Below, piece by piece: positions 26,581 to 35,419 of a DNA stretch of 64,000 nt (within the stretch, counting starts at the first letter, position 1; every line of letters starts with the position of its first letter). The DNA is from Polluticoccus soli (lineage in GTDB: Bacteria; Bacteroidota; Bacteroidia; Chitinophagales; Chitinophagaceae): positions 2,170,001 to 2,234,000 of the forward strand of contig NZ_JARJHT010000001.1 in the NCBI RefSeq assembly GCF_029269745.1. The letters are read 5' to 3'. The translations under genes and the position numbers were made by a program. Under the pieces are notes generated by a model. It was not told the origin of the DNA, searched no databases, and saw only the letters and a list, made by a program, of their open reading frames with translations.

Positions 26581-26756
26581 TATTGAAATCCCATCCTGTA
26601 AAGGGCTTCAAGGAATTTCTACATCTTCTCTCCAGATATCTGGCACACTTAAAACATCCGTTTTATAGCCGATTCTGAACACCAAAATCACTACCACAGT
26701 CAATCATTTCTGAACACCACATAGATGGTGTTTTCACAATATTTAAATCCCGAATT

Positions 26757-27983
26757 ATGTTGTCGTATACGATCAATTTTTTCCTCCGTACAGAGAGGAA
26801 ACAAGCTGATGGAACAGCACCTATTTACATGCGGATAACCCTTCCCGAGGGGAAAATTGCCCTCTCTACAAAGCAAGCTATTCCTCCTACAAACTGGAAC
26901 AATAAGAAACAGCAGGTAACCGGTATTAAGACTGCATCAGGTATCAACGGAATTCTTTTTGAACTCAAAAGCAAATACATTCAGATCATCAATCAGCTTC
27001 ACCTCAGTAAGCAGGAAGTAACTGCAATCACTATACAGCAGGTAGTGAACAATGAACCTGTAGCAACAAATCAGACACTCATTAAAGTGGTTGAAGAACA
27101 TAACCGGGCATTTGAAATGCAGATTGGAACACAATACAGCCAGGGCAGTTACAAGAATTACAAGACCACTCTATCTCATCTACAGGAATTCCTGAAGAAT
27201 GAATTCAACCGCCAGGACATACCTCTTAAGCAAGTTAACCCACGTTTCTGTGAGCAGTATTTTATCTGGTTGACCACAGTAAAGACTTGCACTCAGAATG
27301 GAGGTGCAAAGCATCTGCAACGGTTGAAGAAAGTGGTAAACTATGCTATTAAGATGGGTTACCTGGCTACAAGTCCAATATCTTCTTACTCGGTACGGAT
27401 GAAGCCAGTTCACCGGGAGGCTCTAACCTGGGAGGAGATAGAGAGTATCCGGTCACTGGAATTGCAGACAGTCAAATTAGAGAAGGTAAGGGATGTGTTC
27501 ATATTCCAGGTGTTTACTGGTTTAGCTTACTCCGATGTAAAGAAGTTAGCACCCAGGCATCTACTGTCACAACAATCAGGACAGGTGTGGATCAGGATGG
27601 AACGTGCTAAAACAAATAATCTGTTCTCGTTGCCACTGTTACCACCTGCAATGGAAATACTGATGAAATACCTGGACTTAGCTTCCTCTGCTGACAAACC
27701 TGTATTTCCAGTGTGCAGCAACCAGAAAATGAATAAGTATCTAAAAGCTATTCAGGAACTGGCAGGGATATCGAAAACGCTACACAGTCACCTTTCCCGC
27801 CACACTTTTGCTACTACTATAACCCTACAAAGTGGAGTGCCGCTTGAGACAGTAAGCAAAATGCTAGGACATTCTAAAATCACCATGACACAGGTGTATG
27901 CAAAGGTTGGAGAGATAAAAATAGCCGCTGACATGGAGCAGCTCCAAAAAAGTCTATTGAGTCAGAACAAATTACACAACTAA
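26757..27983 (+). CDS. Tyrosine recombinase (island integrase), Bacteroidota IntDOT-like type
   Basis: A 408-residue site-specific recombinase. The N-terminal arm-binding region begins INFFLRTERKQADGTAPIYMRI. A SAM-like core-binding domain follows (about 105-205), then the catalytic domain. Catalytic residues seen: His345 and Arg348 in HLSRHTF, His372 in MLGHSKI, and nucleophile Tyr381 in VYAKV. The first catalytic Arg is missing: the motif reads TGLAYSDV with Ala257 where most family members have Arg, as is known for IntDOT-related integrases of this phylum. It sits right beside attL, so it surely integrates and excises this element. Confidence 0.95.
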   Translation: MLSYTINFFLRTERKQADGTAPIYMRITLPEGKIALSTKQAIPPTNWNNKKQQVTGIKTASGINGILFELKSKYIQIINQLHLSKQEVTAITIQQVVNNEPVATNQTLIKVVEEHNRAFEMQIGTQYSQGSYKNYKTTLSHLQEFLKNEFNRQDIPLKQVNPRFCEQYFIWLTTVKTCTQNGGAKHLQRLKKVVNYAIKMGYLATSPISSYSVRMKPVHREALTWEEIESIRSLELQTVKLEKVRDVFIFQVFTGLAYSDVKKLAPRHLLSQQSGQVWIRMERAKTNNLFSLPLLPPAMEILMKYLDLASSADKPVFPVCSNQKMNKYLKAIQELAGISKTLHSHLSRHTFATTITLQSGVPLETVSKMLGHSKITMTQVYAKVGEIKIAADMEQLQKSLLSQNKLHN

Positions 27984-28060
27984 GACACTTCACATATACT
28001 TGCATTATTCTATGTTTATGAGTACTTTTTCCGTCCATTTCATCCCCTAACAGTACTTCT

Positions 28061-31000
28061 ATGAAACTTACTAAGTCATTCGCCGGCTTACTTAAGCAAA
28101 AACTTGCTATTGGAGATTCACGGTCAATTCTATTAAATGCAAATCCTGGCCGACTAGTTTCAAGGCTTCCGCTGTCAGATCTAAACGTTATCAAGAATGG
28201 CTTAGGAAAACAATTCCTCGACACATTGACAAGCCAACGAACATTTACGTTTAATGTAGCTATCAACTTTACAAACCGAAAAGAGGAAGATGCGGGGAAA
28301 CTGGCAAGGATAGGCAAACGACTGTCTTCTATAAAGTTTGACTACGATGACTATTTAAAAGAACATGGCGTGGAAACTTTTGGGTTTGGCTTTCCAATTC
28401 TGGTTAGACAACACCCTAGGGATCCGGCAAAAGTAATAGCGGCACCGGTTTTCATATTCCCACTTGATATCAAACAATCGTTTGACAAACCGAATGAATG
28501 GGTTATCTCCAGGGATAGTGACTCTGAAATTAGAGTGAATGAAGTATTAACATCATTCATGGAAAACGAAGAGCACTTGAAGCTGCCGGTTATCTCCGAA
28601 GAAATGCTGGAAGACGGAATAATGGATCCCGCTGAAATTGATTCTTTCTGTAGTGAATTGCTAAGTAAGTTCCTCAACAAATCAGCTGAAGCTATACCTC
28701 CAAACCAGGATAAAAAACTGGAACCCTTCCCGGAAAAGATCAAGAACGGCAGAAATGATGTTCCTACCAAACTATTATGGAATGGTGTGTTCGGTATCTA
28801 TAAAAGCCAGAAGCAAAACCTCATCAAAGAAGTTGATCTGCTTCTGTCAGACTACGACAACATAATGTCAGAAATCGAGTCTGAATTTACATGGGACAAC
28901 TCACATAGTCCCATGAGAACAGATCCAAGTCAGAATGGAGTATTGCGGTCACTTTCGGATAGCCGGAACATTGTGATCCAAGGTCCCCCTGGTACTGGCA
29001 AAAGTCAAACTCTTACTGCAATTGTATCGAGTGCACTAGCTAACAACAAAAAAGTATTGGTTGTATGTGAAAAACGAACAGCCCTTGAAGTCCTTAAGAA
29101 CAATCTGGAAAAACTAATCCCTGAATCAAAAAAGGCTATTGCTCTCATTGAAGATGTATCCAGGGATCGGGCAACCATAGTGGAAACTGTTCGCGGAAGA
29201 ACGGCATCTTACCTGGCCAGCAAACACCATCTGCAGCAGATACTGAACGAAAACATTTCAAGCTTCGAGGAAAAAGCCTCAACCATAGACCGCCAATACA
29301 GTGCATTAAAGCAACCGGTTTGGAAAAACCTGCAATGGAATCATATGGTAGGCCAATGGCTCAAACCAAGGAGGACTGAACAAGACAAATTCAAACTTTA
29401 CAATCTGCAACGGATATTTCAGCAGGATAGAACAGCCGACAATGAATATCACAACCTGCTGAGGGTAATAGAGGAAGCTGCTAGACTATTTGGCAAAACA
29501 AAACCTACTTTAACCCAGCTCAGTGCCACCGTTAAGCTACCACTTGACCTTTCAAAAGCCTATCATCATGAGGTTGTTCACTCACTAAAAGAAGCAGCAT
29601 ACAAACTGTCAGACCTGGCAAACAAAATTGAAAAGCTCAAGGCTGAAATTAAAGCAACAACTACCGACCAGGTTAATGAACTGGCAAATGCCACGTTAAC
29701 TCAGATAGATAAGCTAAGTACTATTCTAGATAGTGCTCGGTCTGCCGATGCAGACATTTTCAATTTACCCTTTAAGGCAAGAATCCTGTCGATCTTTAGC
29801 AAAAAATGGAAACAGCTGATTGAAATGTCATCGGCAGCTAAATCTACCAGACAGTCTTTAACCTCGTATTGGAAAGACCTATTCAACGAACCATTTTCCA
29901 CAGATTTGCTCGGTGGAAAAAAATCACTGGTACTTGTAAAGCAGCCCGCAATTGCAGAAGCCAGGTACAATGAATGTATTAATGACCAAGGCAGTAAAAA
30001 ATTGAACCCGGCTCACAAAGAGGTTATTAACCAAATTCACCAGGAGTTAGCTGACTTGCTTGGCATATTAAACCGCCTTTTTAGCAATTTACCCAACAGC
30101 AAAAATCTGAATGCACTCCAATCGATGGATCTATTACAGAAAGAGCTAATAGGGTATGTGACTAATTTGCTAAAGTTGGACGAAGAGATCGGATTTTATA
30201 TTTCATGGGTGGGCTTCGAACGTAAGCTAAATGCCTTTGAAACTAGTTGGATAAAAGCTCTGCATGACCACAATCCGGATGAATGGGTTCGGACAATCGA
30301 AGATGCTTGGTTGTACCGGAAATTACTGGAGCACGATACCGATGATAAATTTCCTACTGATGATTCAACACTAAGAGTATTGAAGGACCTGGGAATGAAA
30401 ATCCAAAAACATCAGGAACAGCTCATCTCAAAGAATATTGATGATTGGTTTGTGGCAGGGCAGCAACGGGTTAAGCAGCTTAATTTAACTGTCAATCAGC
30501 TGTATAATTTGAGAGGATCAAAAGGAAATACCAGGAATTCCCTGAGAAAAATAGTTCAGTCAGACCTTACAGCGTTTACAGACTTCTTCCCTGTACTTAT
30601 GTTGAACCCAAGTACTTGCAGCTCTTTACTACCACTGCAACGGGAATTCTTCGACCTTGTAATTTTTGACGAAGCCAGCCAGCTTAGGATAGAAGACACG
30701 TTTACAGCTCTTATCCGGGGTAAGCAGGTAATCGTATCCGGTGATAGTCAACAGATGCCACCATCTAACTATTTCGGTAGTTCAGCACAGTTTGTGGATG
30801 ATGATTCTGATACTGACGACGAAACTGAGGAGGATGATTCTTCAGCCTTACTTGACGAGGCATCCAAAGGAATGGCCACTAAAGAGTCCCTACTGGAATT
30901 TGCCATTGATGCAGACTATAAAGAGACCTACCTTGATATGCACTACCGGTCAAAACACCCTGATCTGATAGAATTTTCCAATGCATGTTTCTATAACAGC

Positions 31001-31981
31001 AGGCTGGTACCCATGCCTGAACGGTCATCTGAAAAACCAATAAGCTATATACATGTCAACGGCATGTATGAGCAAAATAAGAACACGAAAGAGGCAGAAG
31101 AGATCATCCGGATATTGCGGGATGAAATAGACCCTCAATACTCGGTAGGCATAGCTACTTTCAACCTCACGCAAAGGAATCATATCCTTACAATGATCGG
31201 TGACGAACGGTTAAACGACAAAGACTTTCACATCAAGATGGTCAAGCTGGAAGAAAACGGCTTCTTTGTAAAGAACTTGGAGAACATACAAGGTGACGAA
31301 AGGGATATCATCCTAATCTCTACCACTTTTGGTGTAAAGCCCGATGGCAAGTTCATCATGAACTTTGGCCCGATCATTAAACAAAATGGTCACAGGCTGT
31401 TAAATGTGATCATTACCAGGGCCAAGGTTAAGGTATACCTTCTTACCTCTATACCCGAAGCCAAAATATCCGAGTATCGGGATAGACTGGAAAGCTACCG
31501 CAAGGTTGATGGAAGAACGGGATTAATGGCTTACCTGGACTATTGCAAAGCTGTAAGTGACGGAGACAATCTCGAAAAGAATAACATTCTGGATTACATC
31601 CGTTCAAAAGTTTCTTTAGGGCAAGCCAATTTTTCAAGTACTTCTACAGGTTTGACTGAGTCACCTTTTGAAGAGGAAGTATACTCCTGGTTGGCAGATG
31701 CAATAGGCCCCGAACGGGTACTGCTTCAATACAAGTGCGGAGGATTCAGAATAGACATGGTAGTATTGCCCAAATCACCGGAAAGTAAAACCCTACTGGC
31801 TATAGAATGTGATGGAGCGGCCTACCACAGTGACCAACTATCATGGCATTATGACATATACAGGCAGGAACAACTGGAACAGGAAGGTTTTGTGTTTCAC
31901 CGGATATGGTCTACTAATTGGTGGAGGAAGCCTGAAAAGGAATTCCAGAATCTGTTAGAAATCGTAAATAGGTATTCATAG
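28061..31981 (+). CDS. SF1 helicase with C-terminal restriction-like nuclease (COG1112-type)
   Basis: A 1306-residue protein, probably a single-gene antiviral effector. Helicase motifs: Walker A GPPGTGKS at 308-315, Walker B IFDEASQ with D870-E871, motif III GDSQQMPPS at 894-902, motif IV HYRSKHP, motif V QGDERDI at 1077, and motif VI NVIITRAK at 1115. Residues 400-850 form a long helical insert. The last ~110 residues carry a Vsr/DUF559-like nuclease (MTES_1575 type): SPFEEEVYSWL at 1201, RIDMVV with D1232 and AIECDGAAYH with E1249 and D1251. An acidic stretch lies near 915-930. The N-terminal 280 residues are family-specific. It is the first cargo gene, co-directional with hsdM. Confidence 0.85.
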   Translation: MKLTKSFAGLLKQKLAIGDSRSILLNANPGRLVSRLPLSDLNVIKNGLGKQFLDTLTSQRTFTFNVAINFTNRKEEDAGKLARIGKRLSSIKFDYDDYLKEHGVETFGFGFPILVRQHPRDPAKVIAAPVFIFPLDIKQSFDKPNEWVISRDSDSEIRVNEVLTSFMENEEHLKLPVISEEMLEDGIMDPAEIDSFCSELLSKFLNKSAEAIPPNQDKKLEPFPEKIKNGRNDVPTKLLWNGVFGIYKSQKQNLIKEVDLLLSDYDNIMSEIESEFTWDNSHSPMRTDPSQNGVLRSLSDSRNIVIQGPPGTGKSQTLTAIVSSALANNKKVLVVCEKRTALEVLKNNLEKLIPESKKAIALIEDVSRDRATIVETVRGRTASYLASKHHLQQILNENISSFEEKASTIDRQYSALKQPVWKNLQWNHMVGQWLKPRRTEQDKFKLYNLQRIFQQDRTADNEYHNLLRVIEEAARLFGKTKPTLTQLSATVKLPLDLSKAYHHEVVHSLKEAAYKLSDLANKIEKLKAEIKATTTDQVNELANATLTQIDKLSTILDSARSADADIFNLPFKARILSIFSKKWKQLIEMSSAAKSTRQSLTSYWKDLFNEPFSTDLLGGKKSLVLVKQPAIAEARYNECINDQGSKKLNPAHKEVINQIHQELADLLGILNRLFSNLPNSKNLNALQSMDLLQKELIGYVTNLLKLDEEIGFYISWVGFERKLNAFETSWIKALHDHNPDEWVRTIEDAWLYRKLLEHDTDDKFPTDDSTLRVLKDLGMKIQKHQEQLISKNIDDWFVAGQQRVKQLNLTVNQLYNLRGSKGNTRNSLRKIVQSDLTAFTDFFPVLMLNPSTCSSLLPLQREFFDLVIFDEASQLRIEDTFTALIRGKQVIVSGDSQQMPPSNYFGSSAQFVDDDSDTDDETEEDDSSALLDEASKGMATKESLLEFAIDADYKETYLDMHYRSKHPDLIEFSNACFYNSRLVPMPERSSEKPISYIHVNGMYEQNKNTKEAEEIIRILRDEIDPQYSVGIATFNLTQRNHILTMIGDERLNDKDFHIKMVKLEENGFFVKNLENIQGDERDIILISTTFGVKPDGKFIMNFGPIIKQNGHRLLNVIITRAKVKVYLLTSIPEAKISEYRDRLESYRKVDGRTGLMAYLDYCKAVSDGDNLEKNNILDYIRSKVSLGQANFSSTSTGLTESPFEEEVYSWLADAIGPERVLLQYKCGGFRIDMVVLPKSPESKTLLAIECDGAAYHSDQLSWHYDIYRQEQLEQEGFVFHRIWSTNWWRKPEKEFQNLLEIVNRYS

Positions 31982-32024
31982 CAACTGCAATACAATTGTT
32001 ACCCTGTACAACAAGCCGAAAACT

Positions 32025-32678
32025 ATGCAAGTCTACATTTCAAACATTATCCCACGACTCCGAAAATTCGGTAATATGCTCAATCATATTGAGCTTATTG
32101 TAGACAGGCCATGGACGATTGTTGATGATAAAAATAGATTGATTACGTACCGTTTTAAGCGGGACAACAGTCTTATAATAGCGGTAGATGGACAATTTGA
32201 GGAGTGGGCATGGGAGCTACTGGACAATGAAACTATTATTGTCAAACACCATGGAGCAACGAGCGGTAAGTTATTCAAGCATGGGTTTGTTTTTGATGGA
32301 CTGTTATTCTTACAGCAAGAATCAGTAACGGATATTCCCGGAGTTTTTTACGATAAGAACATAATCGCAGATGGAGATGTCGTTAGCTATCTTGACACAT
32401 ACATTGTAAAAAGATTAGAACCGATTGTTTCAACTAGTGGTAAAAATTTTTTCGTTCCTAAAGCAGACGAAATGAAAATTGGTAGCATCGTGTGTGACAA
32501 AGATTTTCAGCCAGCAAATGGAAATCTGACAATTCATGGGAAAACAGCGACAGTAATTCACGGCCGAATCGCATCTATAACGTCTCCGACGATCATGGAT
32601 TTGTTTGAAGAGAATTATTATTGGTTCTTCATTATAGCCGCAATCATTTCGCTGGTATTTATTGGCCTACAGCTTTAA
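32025..32678 (+). CDS. Tail-anchored protein of unknown function
   Basis: A 217-residue protein ending in one membrane helix (residues about 198-216, WFFIIAAIISLVFIGL). This leaves a cytosolic soluble domain, so it is probably tail-anchored. There is no signal peptide. The soluble part alternates short strands (IELIVDRPWTIVDDKNRLITYRF, ETIIVKHHGATSGKLFKHGFVF). An alternative start at 32076 (MLNHIELI) would remove 17 residues. It lies 43 bp after the helicase-nuclease stop and 58 bp before hsdM. It might be an accessory of the helicase-nuclease, since membrane-anchored partners occur in defence loci, but this is inference. I do not recognise the family. Confidence 0.65.
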   Translation: MQVYISNIIPRLRKFGNMLNHIELIVDRPWTIVDDKNRLITYRFKRDNSLIIAVDGQFEEWAWELLDNETIIVKHHGATSGKLFKHGFVFDGLLFLQQESVTDIPGVFYDKNIIADGDVVSYLDTYIVKRLEPIVSTSGKNFFVPKADEMKIGSIVCDKDFQPANGNLTIHGKTATVIHGRIASITSPTIMDLFEENYYWFFIIAAIISLVFIGLQL

Positions 32679-32736
32679 TGAGCTACCTTTAAACCCTCAA
32701 TATCACAACCACTTAACGAGTATTTAATAAACATAC

Positions 32737-34248
32737 ATGATCACCGGAGATCTGAAGAATAAAATTGACAAGGTTTGGGATGCCTTCTGGACGGGAGGTC
32801 TTTCAAACCCCATTACGGTCATTGAGCAGATGACGTACCTGTTGTTCATTAAGAGGCTTGATGAACTGCAGCTGCAGAAAGAACAGAAGGCCAGCTTTAC
32901 TAAGAAGCCGGTAGAGGATCCCATATTTACCGACAAGGAAGCCAAACTGAGATGGAGCCAGTTCCGGAATGCAGACCCGGATGTCATGTTCAAACTCTTT
33001 ACAAGGGATAATGGTGTATTTGATTTCCTGAAAAACCTGGGGGCATCTGATAGCTCTTTCTCCAGGTACATGAAAGGTGCCACCTTTATGATACCTACCC
33101 CTAGGCTGCTGGCACAGGTGGTGGACATGCTCTCTGATATCAACATGGAGGACAGGGACACCAAAGGTGATGTATATGAATATCTCCTTAGCAAGATAGC
33201 TACCGCTGGACAGAATGGTCAGTTCAGAACTCCCCGACACATCATTAAGATGATGGTGGAGATGATGCAACCTACACCGGAGGACATAATCTGTGACCCT
33301 TCAGCGGGAAGCTGTGGTTACCTCGTAGCAGCAGGTGAATACCTGAGAGAACACTATGCTACTGAGTTGTTGAAACCTGCAGCAGCAAAAAAGTTCCAGG
33401 AAAATACTTTCATGGGTATGGAGTTTGACCCTACCATGATCAGGATAGGAGCTATGAATATGATGCTGCACGGTATAGAAAATCCGAAGCTGATAGCAGT
33501 AGATGCACTCTCTGAAGCCAACCAGTCATTTACCAATAAGGCCACACTCATCCTGGCTAATCCGCCGTTCAAAGGCTCACTGGACAGGGAAGCAGTAGAC
33601 CCGAAGCTGTTGAACATTGTTGACAGTAAGAAAACCGAGCTCTTATTCCTGGGTCTGATACTGAAAGGGCTGCAACCGGGCGGACGGGCAGCAGTGATCA
33701 TTCCGGATGGTGTATTGTTTGGCAACAGCAATGCACACAAAACAATCAGGAAAACCATTATTGACGGCCACAAGCTGGAAGCAGTAATATCTATGCCCTC
33801 AGGTGTATTTAAGCCTTATGCAGGAGTAAGCACCGGTGTCTTGATCTTTACTAAGACAGACAGTGGCGGTACAGATAAAGTGTGGTTTTACGATATGCAG
33901 GCGGATGGTTTAAGTCTGGATGACAAGAGGACGGAGATCAAGGACAATGATATAGCTGATATAGTAGAACGTTTTAAGAACCTGGGCAAAGAGGCCAAAC
34001 GGAAACGGACTGACAAAAGCTTCCTGGTACCGGTAAAGGAGATAAAGGATAACAATTACGATCTGAGCATTAACCGCTATAAAGAAGTGGTGTATGAACA
34101 GAAGCAGTATGAAAAGCCGGAAACCATTATTGCTCAGATAGAGCAACTGGATGAGGAACGTAGACAGCTACTTGGTGAATTGAAGAACTTGTTACAGGAA
34201 GATACTACACTAAGTATGGCCGCGGAACCAGATGTCATATACAATTAA
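32737..34248 (+). CDS. hsdM: Type I restriction-modification DNA methyltransferase subunit HsdM
   Basis: A 503-residue N6-adenine methyltransferase, the usual HsdM length. The N-terminal helical domain (KIDKVWDAFWTGGLSNPITVIEQMTYLLFIKRLDE) is typical. S-adenosylmethionine-binding motif I is DPSAGSCGY at residues 187-195 and catalytic motif IV is NPPF at 275-278. The C-terminus has a coiled-coil-like stretch (QIEQLDEERRQLLGELKNLLQE) that contacts HsdS. It methylates host target sites and is needed for restriction. The hsdS gene begins 17 bp before its stop codon, and hsdR overlaps hsdS, so the three are translationally coupled. Confidence 0.96.
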   Translation: MITGDLKNKIDKVWDAFWTGGLSNPITVIEQMTYLLFIKRLDELQLQKEQKASFTKKPVEDPIFTDKEAKLRWSQFRNADPDVMFKLFTRDNGVFDFLKNLGASDSSFSRYMKGATFMIPTPRLLAQVVDMLSDINMEDRDTKGDVYEYLLSKIATAGQNGQFRTPRHIIKMMVEMMQPTPEDIICDPSAGSCGYLVAAGEYLREHYATELLKPAAAKKFQENTFMGMEFDPTMIRIGAMNMMLHGIENPKLIAVDALSEANQSFTNKATLILANPPFKGSLDREAVDPKLLNIVDSKKTELLFLGLILKGLQPGGRAAVIIPDGVLFGNSNAHKTIRKTIIDGHKLEAVISMPSGVFKPYAGVSTGVLIFTKTDSGGTDKVWFYDMQADGLSLDDKRTEIKDNDIADIVERFKNLGKEAKRKRTDKSFLVPVKEIKDNNYDLSINRYKEVVYEQKQYEKPETIIAQIEQLDEERRQLLGELKNLLQEDTTLSMAAEPDVIYN

Positions 34249-35419
34249 CAGAGACCAGATGAAAAACGTTAAGCTAGGAGATTGTCTGGAAAAAGTTGAA
34301 AGTATTGCACCTCAAAAGCAGTACGGCTCTGATTCTTTTGATTACATTGATATATCTGCAGTAAACGCTGAGACTAAAGCGGTTGAAGAAGTTAAACTGT
34401 GTACTGGTGAAACGGCTCCATCACGAGCACGTCAACTCTTGAATCAGTCAGACATACTTGTATCCACAGTACGTCCTAACCTGAATGCAGTAGCAGAAGT
34501 AAAAGAAGAACACCATCTTGCCATTGGATCAACTGGATTTTGTGTGCTCAGGCCTAAGTCCACGTTGTTAAACAGTAAATACTTATTTTATTGGGTCCAG
34601 TCCAAAGTGTTTGTTGACGACATGGTAAAGAAAGCAACCGGGGCTAGTTACCCGGCCGTTAGTGATACAATCATCAAATCATCTGAAATCCCCCTCCCCC
34701 CTCTCCACATACAACAACACATAGCTGACACCCTTGACAAAGCAGATGCCCTCCGCAGAAAAGACCAGGAGCTATTGAAAAAATATGATGATCTAGCTCA
34801 AAGCATCTTCTATGATATGTTCGGTGACCCGGTGAAGAATGAGAAGGGATGGGACAAAACCAAGATCGGTGATATTACTGAATTTATGACAAGTGGCTCG
34901 AGGGGCTGGGCAAAGTATTATTCGGACAAGGGAGAAATTTTCCTACGGATTAATAACGTCAAAAACGGAAAGCTCTTACTAGACGACATAGCATTTGTAA
35001 TTCCGCCGAACACAGCGGAAGCTAAAAGAACCATAGTCCAACCGGGTGACTTGTTGGTTTCAATTACAGCTGATCTCGGCAGAACTGCAGTAATTCCTAA
35101 GAATCTTAAATCAGCCTATATTAATCAGCACTTAGCTCTTATTAGATTAAAACCGAAAGCTAATCCATATTATCTCTCTGCATTTTTATCGTCATCTGCA
35201 GGGCAACTTCAGTTTGTTCAAGCTGACAAGGGCGGGGTAAAAGCAGGATTGAATTTTGCTGACATTAGGAGAATTGAAGTTTTATTGCCGCCGATAGAGA
35301 TTCAGAATGAATTTGCGAATATTTTGTCTAAGCTTGGGTTATTAGAAATAAATCAAATTAAAGAACTGAAGGAGTCCGACACCTTATTCAATAGTTTGTT
35401 ACATCGGAACTTCTCATGA
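34232..35419 (+). CDS. hsdS: Type I restriction-modification specificity subunit HsdS
   Basis: A 395-residue specificity subunit with two target recognition domains. The first spans about residues 8-150 (ending KSSEIPLPPLHIQQHIADTL), the central conserved helix about 160-200 (ADALRRKDQELLKKYDDLAQSIFYDMFGD), the second about 205-365 (ending RRIEVLLPPIEIQNEFANIL), and a C-terminal conserved helix follows. Each half recognises one part of a split DNA target; the target cannot be read from sequence. The ATG at 34232 overlaps hsdM by 17 bp; an ATG at 34259 would begin 10 bp after the hsdM stop and cannot be excluded. The hsdR start overlaps its end by 4 bp (ATGA). Confidence 0.94.
   Translation: MSYTINRDQMKNVKLGDCLEKVESIAPQKQYGSDSFDYIDISAVNAETKAVEEVKLCTGETAPSRARQLLNQSDILVSTVRPNLNAVAEVKEEHHLAIGSTGFCVLRPKSTLLNSKYLFYWVQSKVFVDDMVKKATGASYPAVSDTIIKSSEIPLPPLHIQQHIADTLDKADALRRKDQELLKKYDDLAQSIFYDMFGDPVKNEKGWDKTKIGDITEFMTSGSRGWAKYYSDKGEIFLRINNVKNGKLLLDDIAFVIPPNTAEAKRTIVQPGDLLVSITADLGRTAVIPKNLKSAYINQHLALIRLKPKANPYYLSAFLSSSAGQLQFVQADKGGVKAGLNFADIRRIEVLLPPIEIQNEFANILSKLGLLEINQIKELKESDTLFNSLLHRNFS

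Noticed and set aside
26246-26611. Open frame antisense to tRNA-Ser/Pro, with KTGFEPATPWSQT
   Set aside because: This is the well-known false protein produced by reading tRNA genes on the reverse strand. The same appears at 43794-44048 from the attR remnant.
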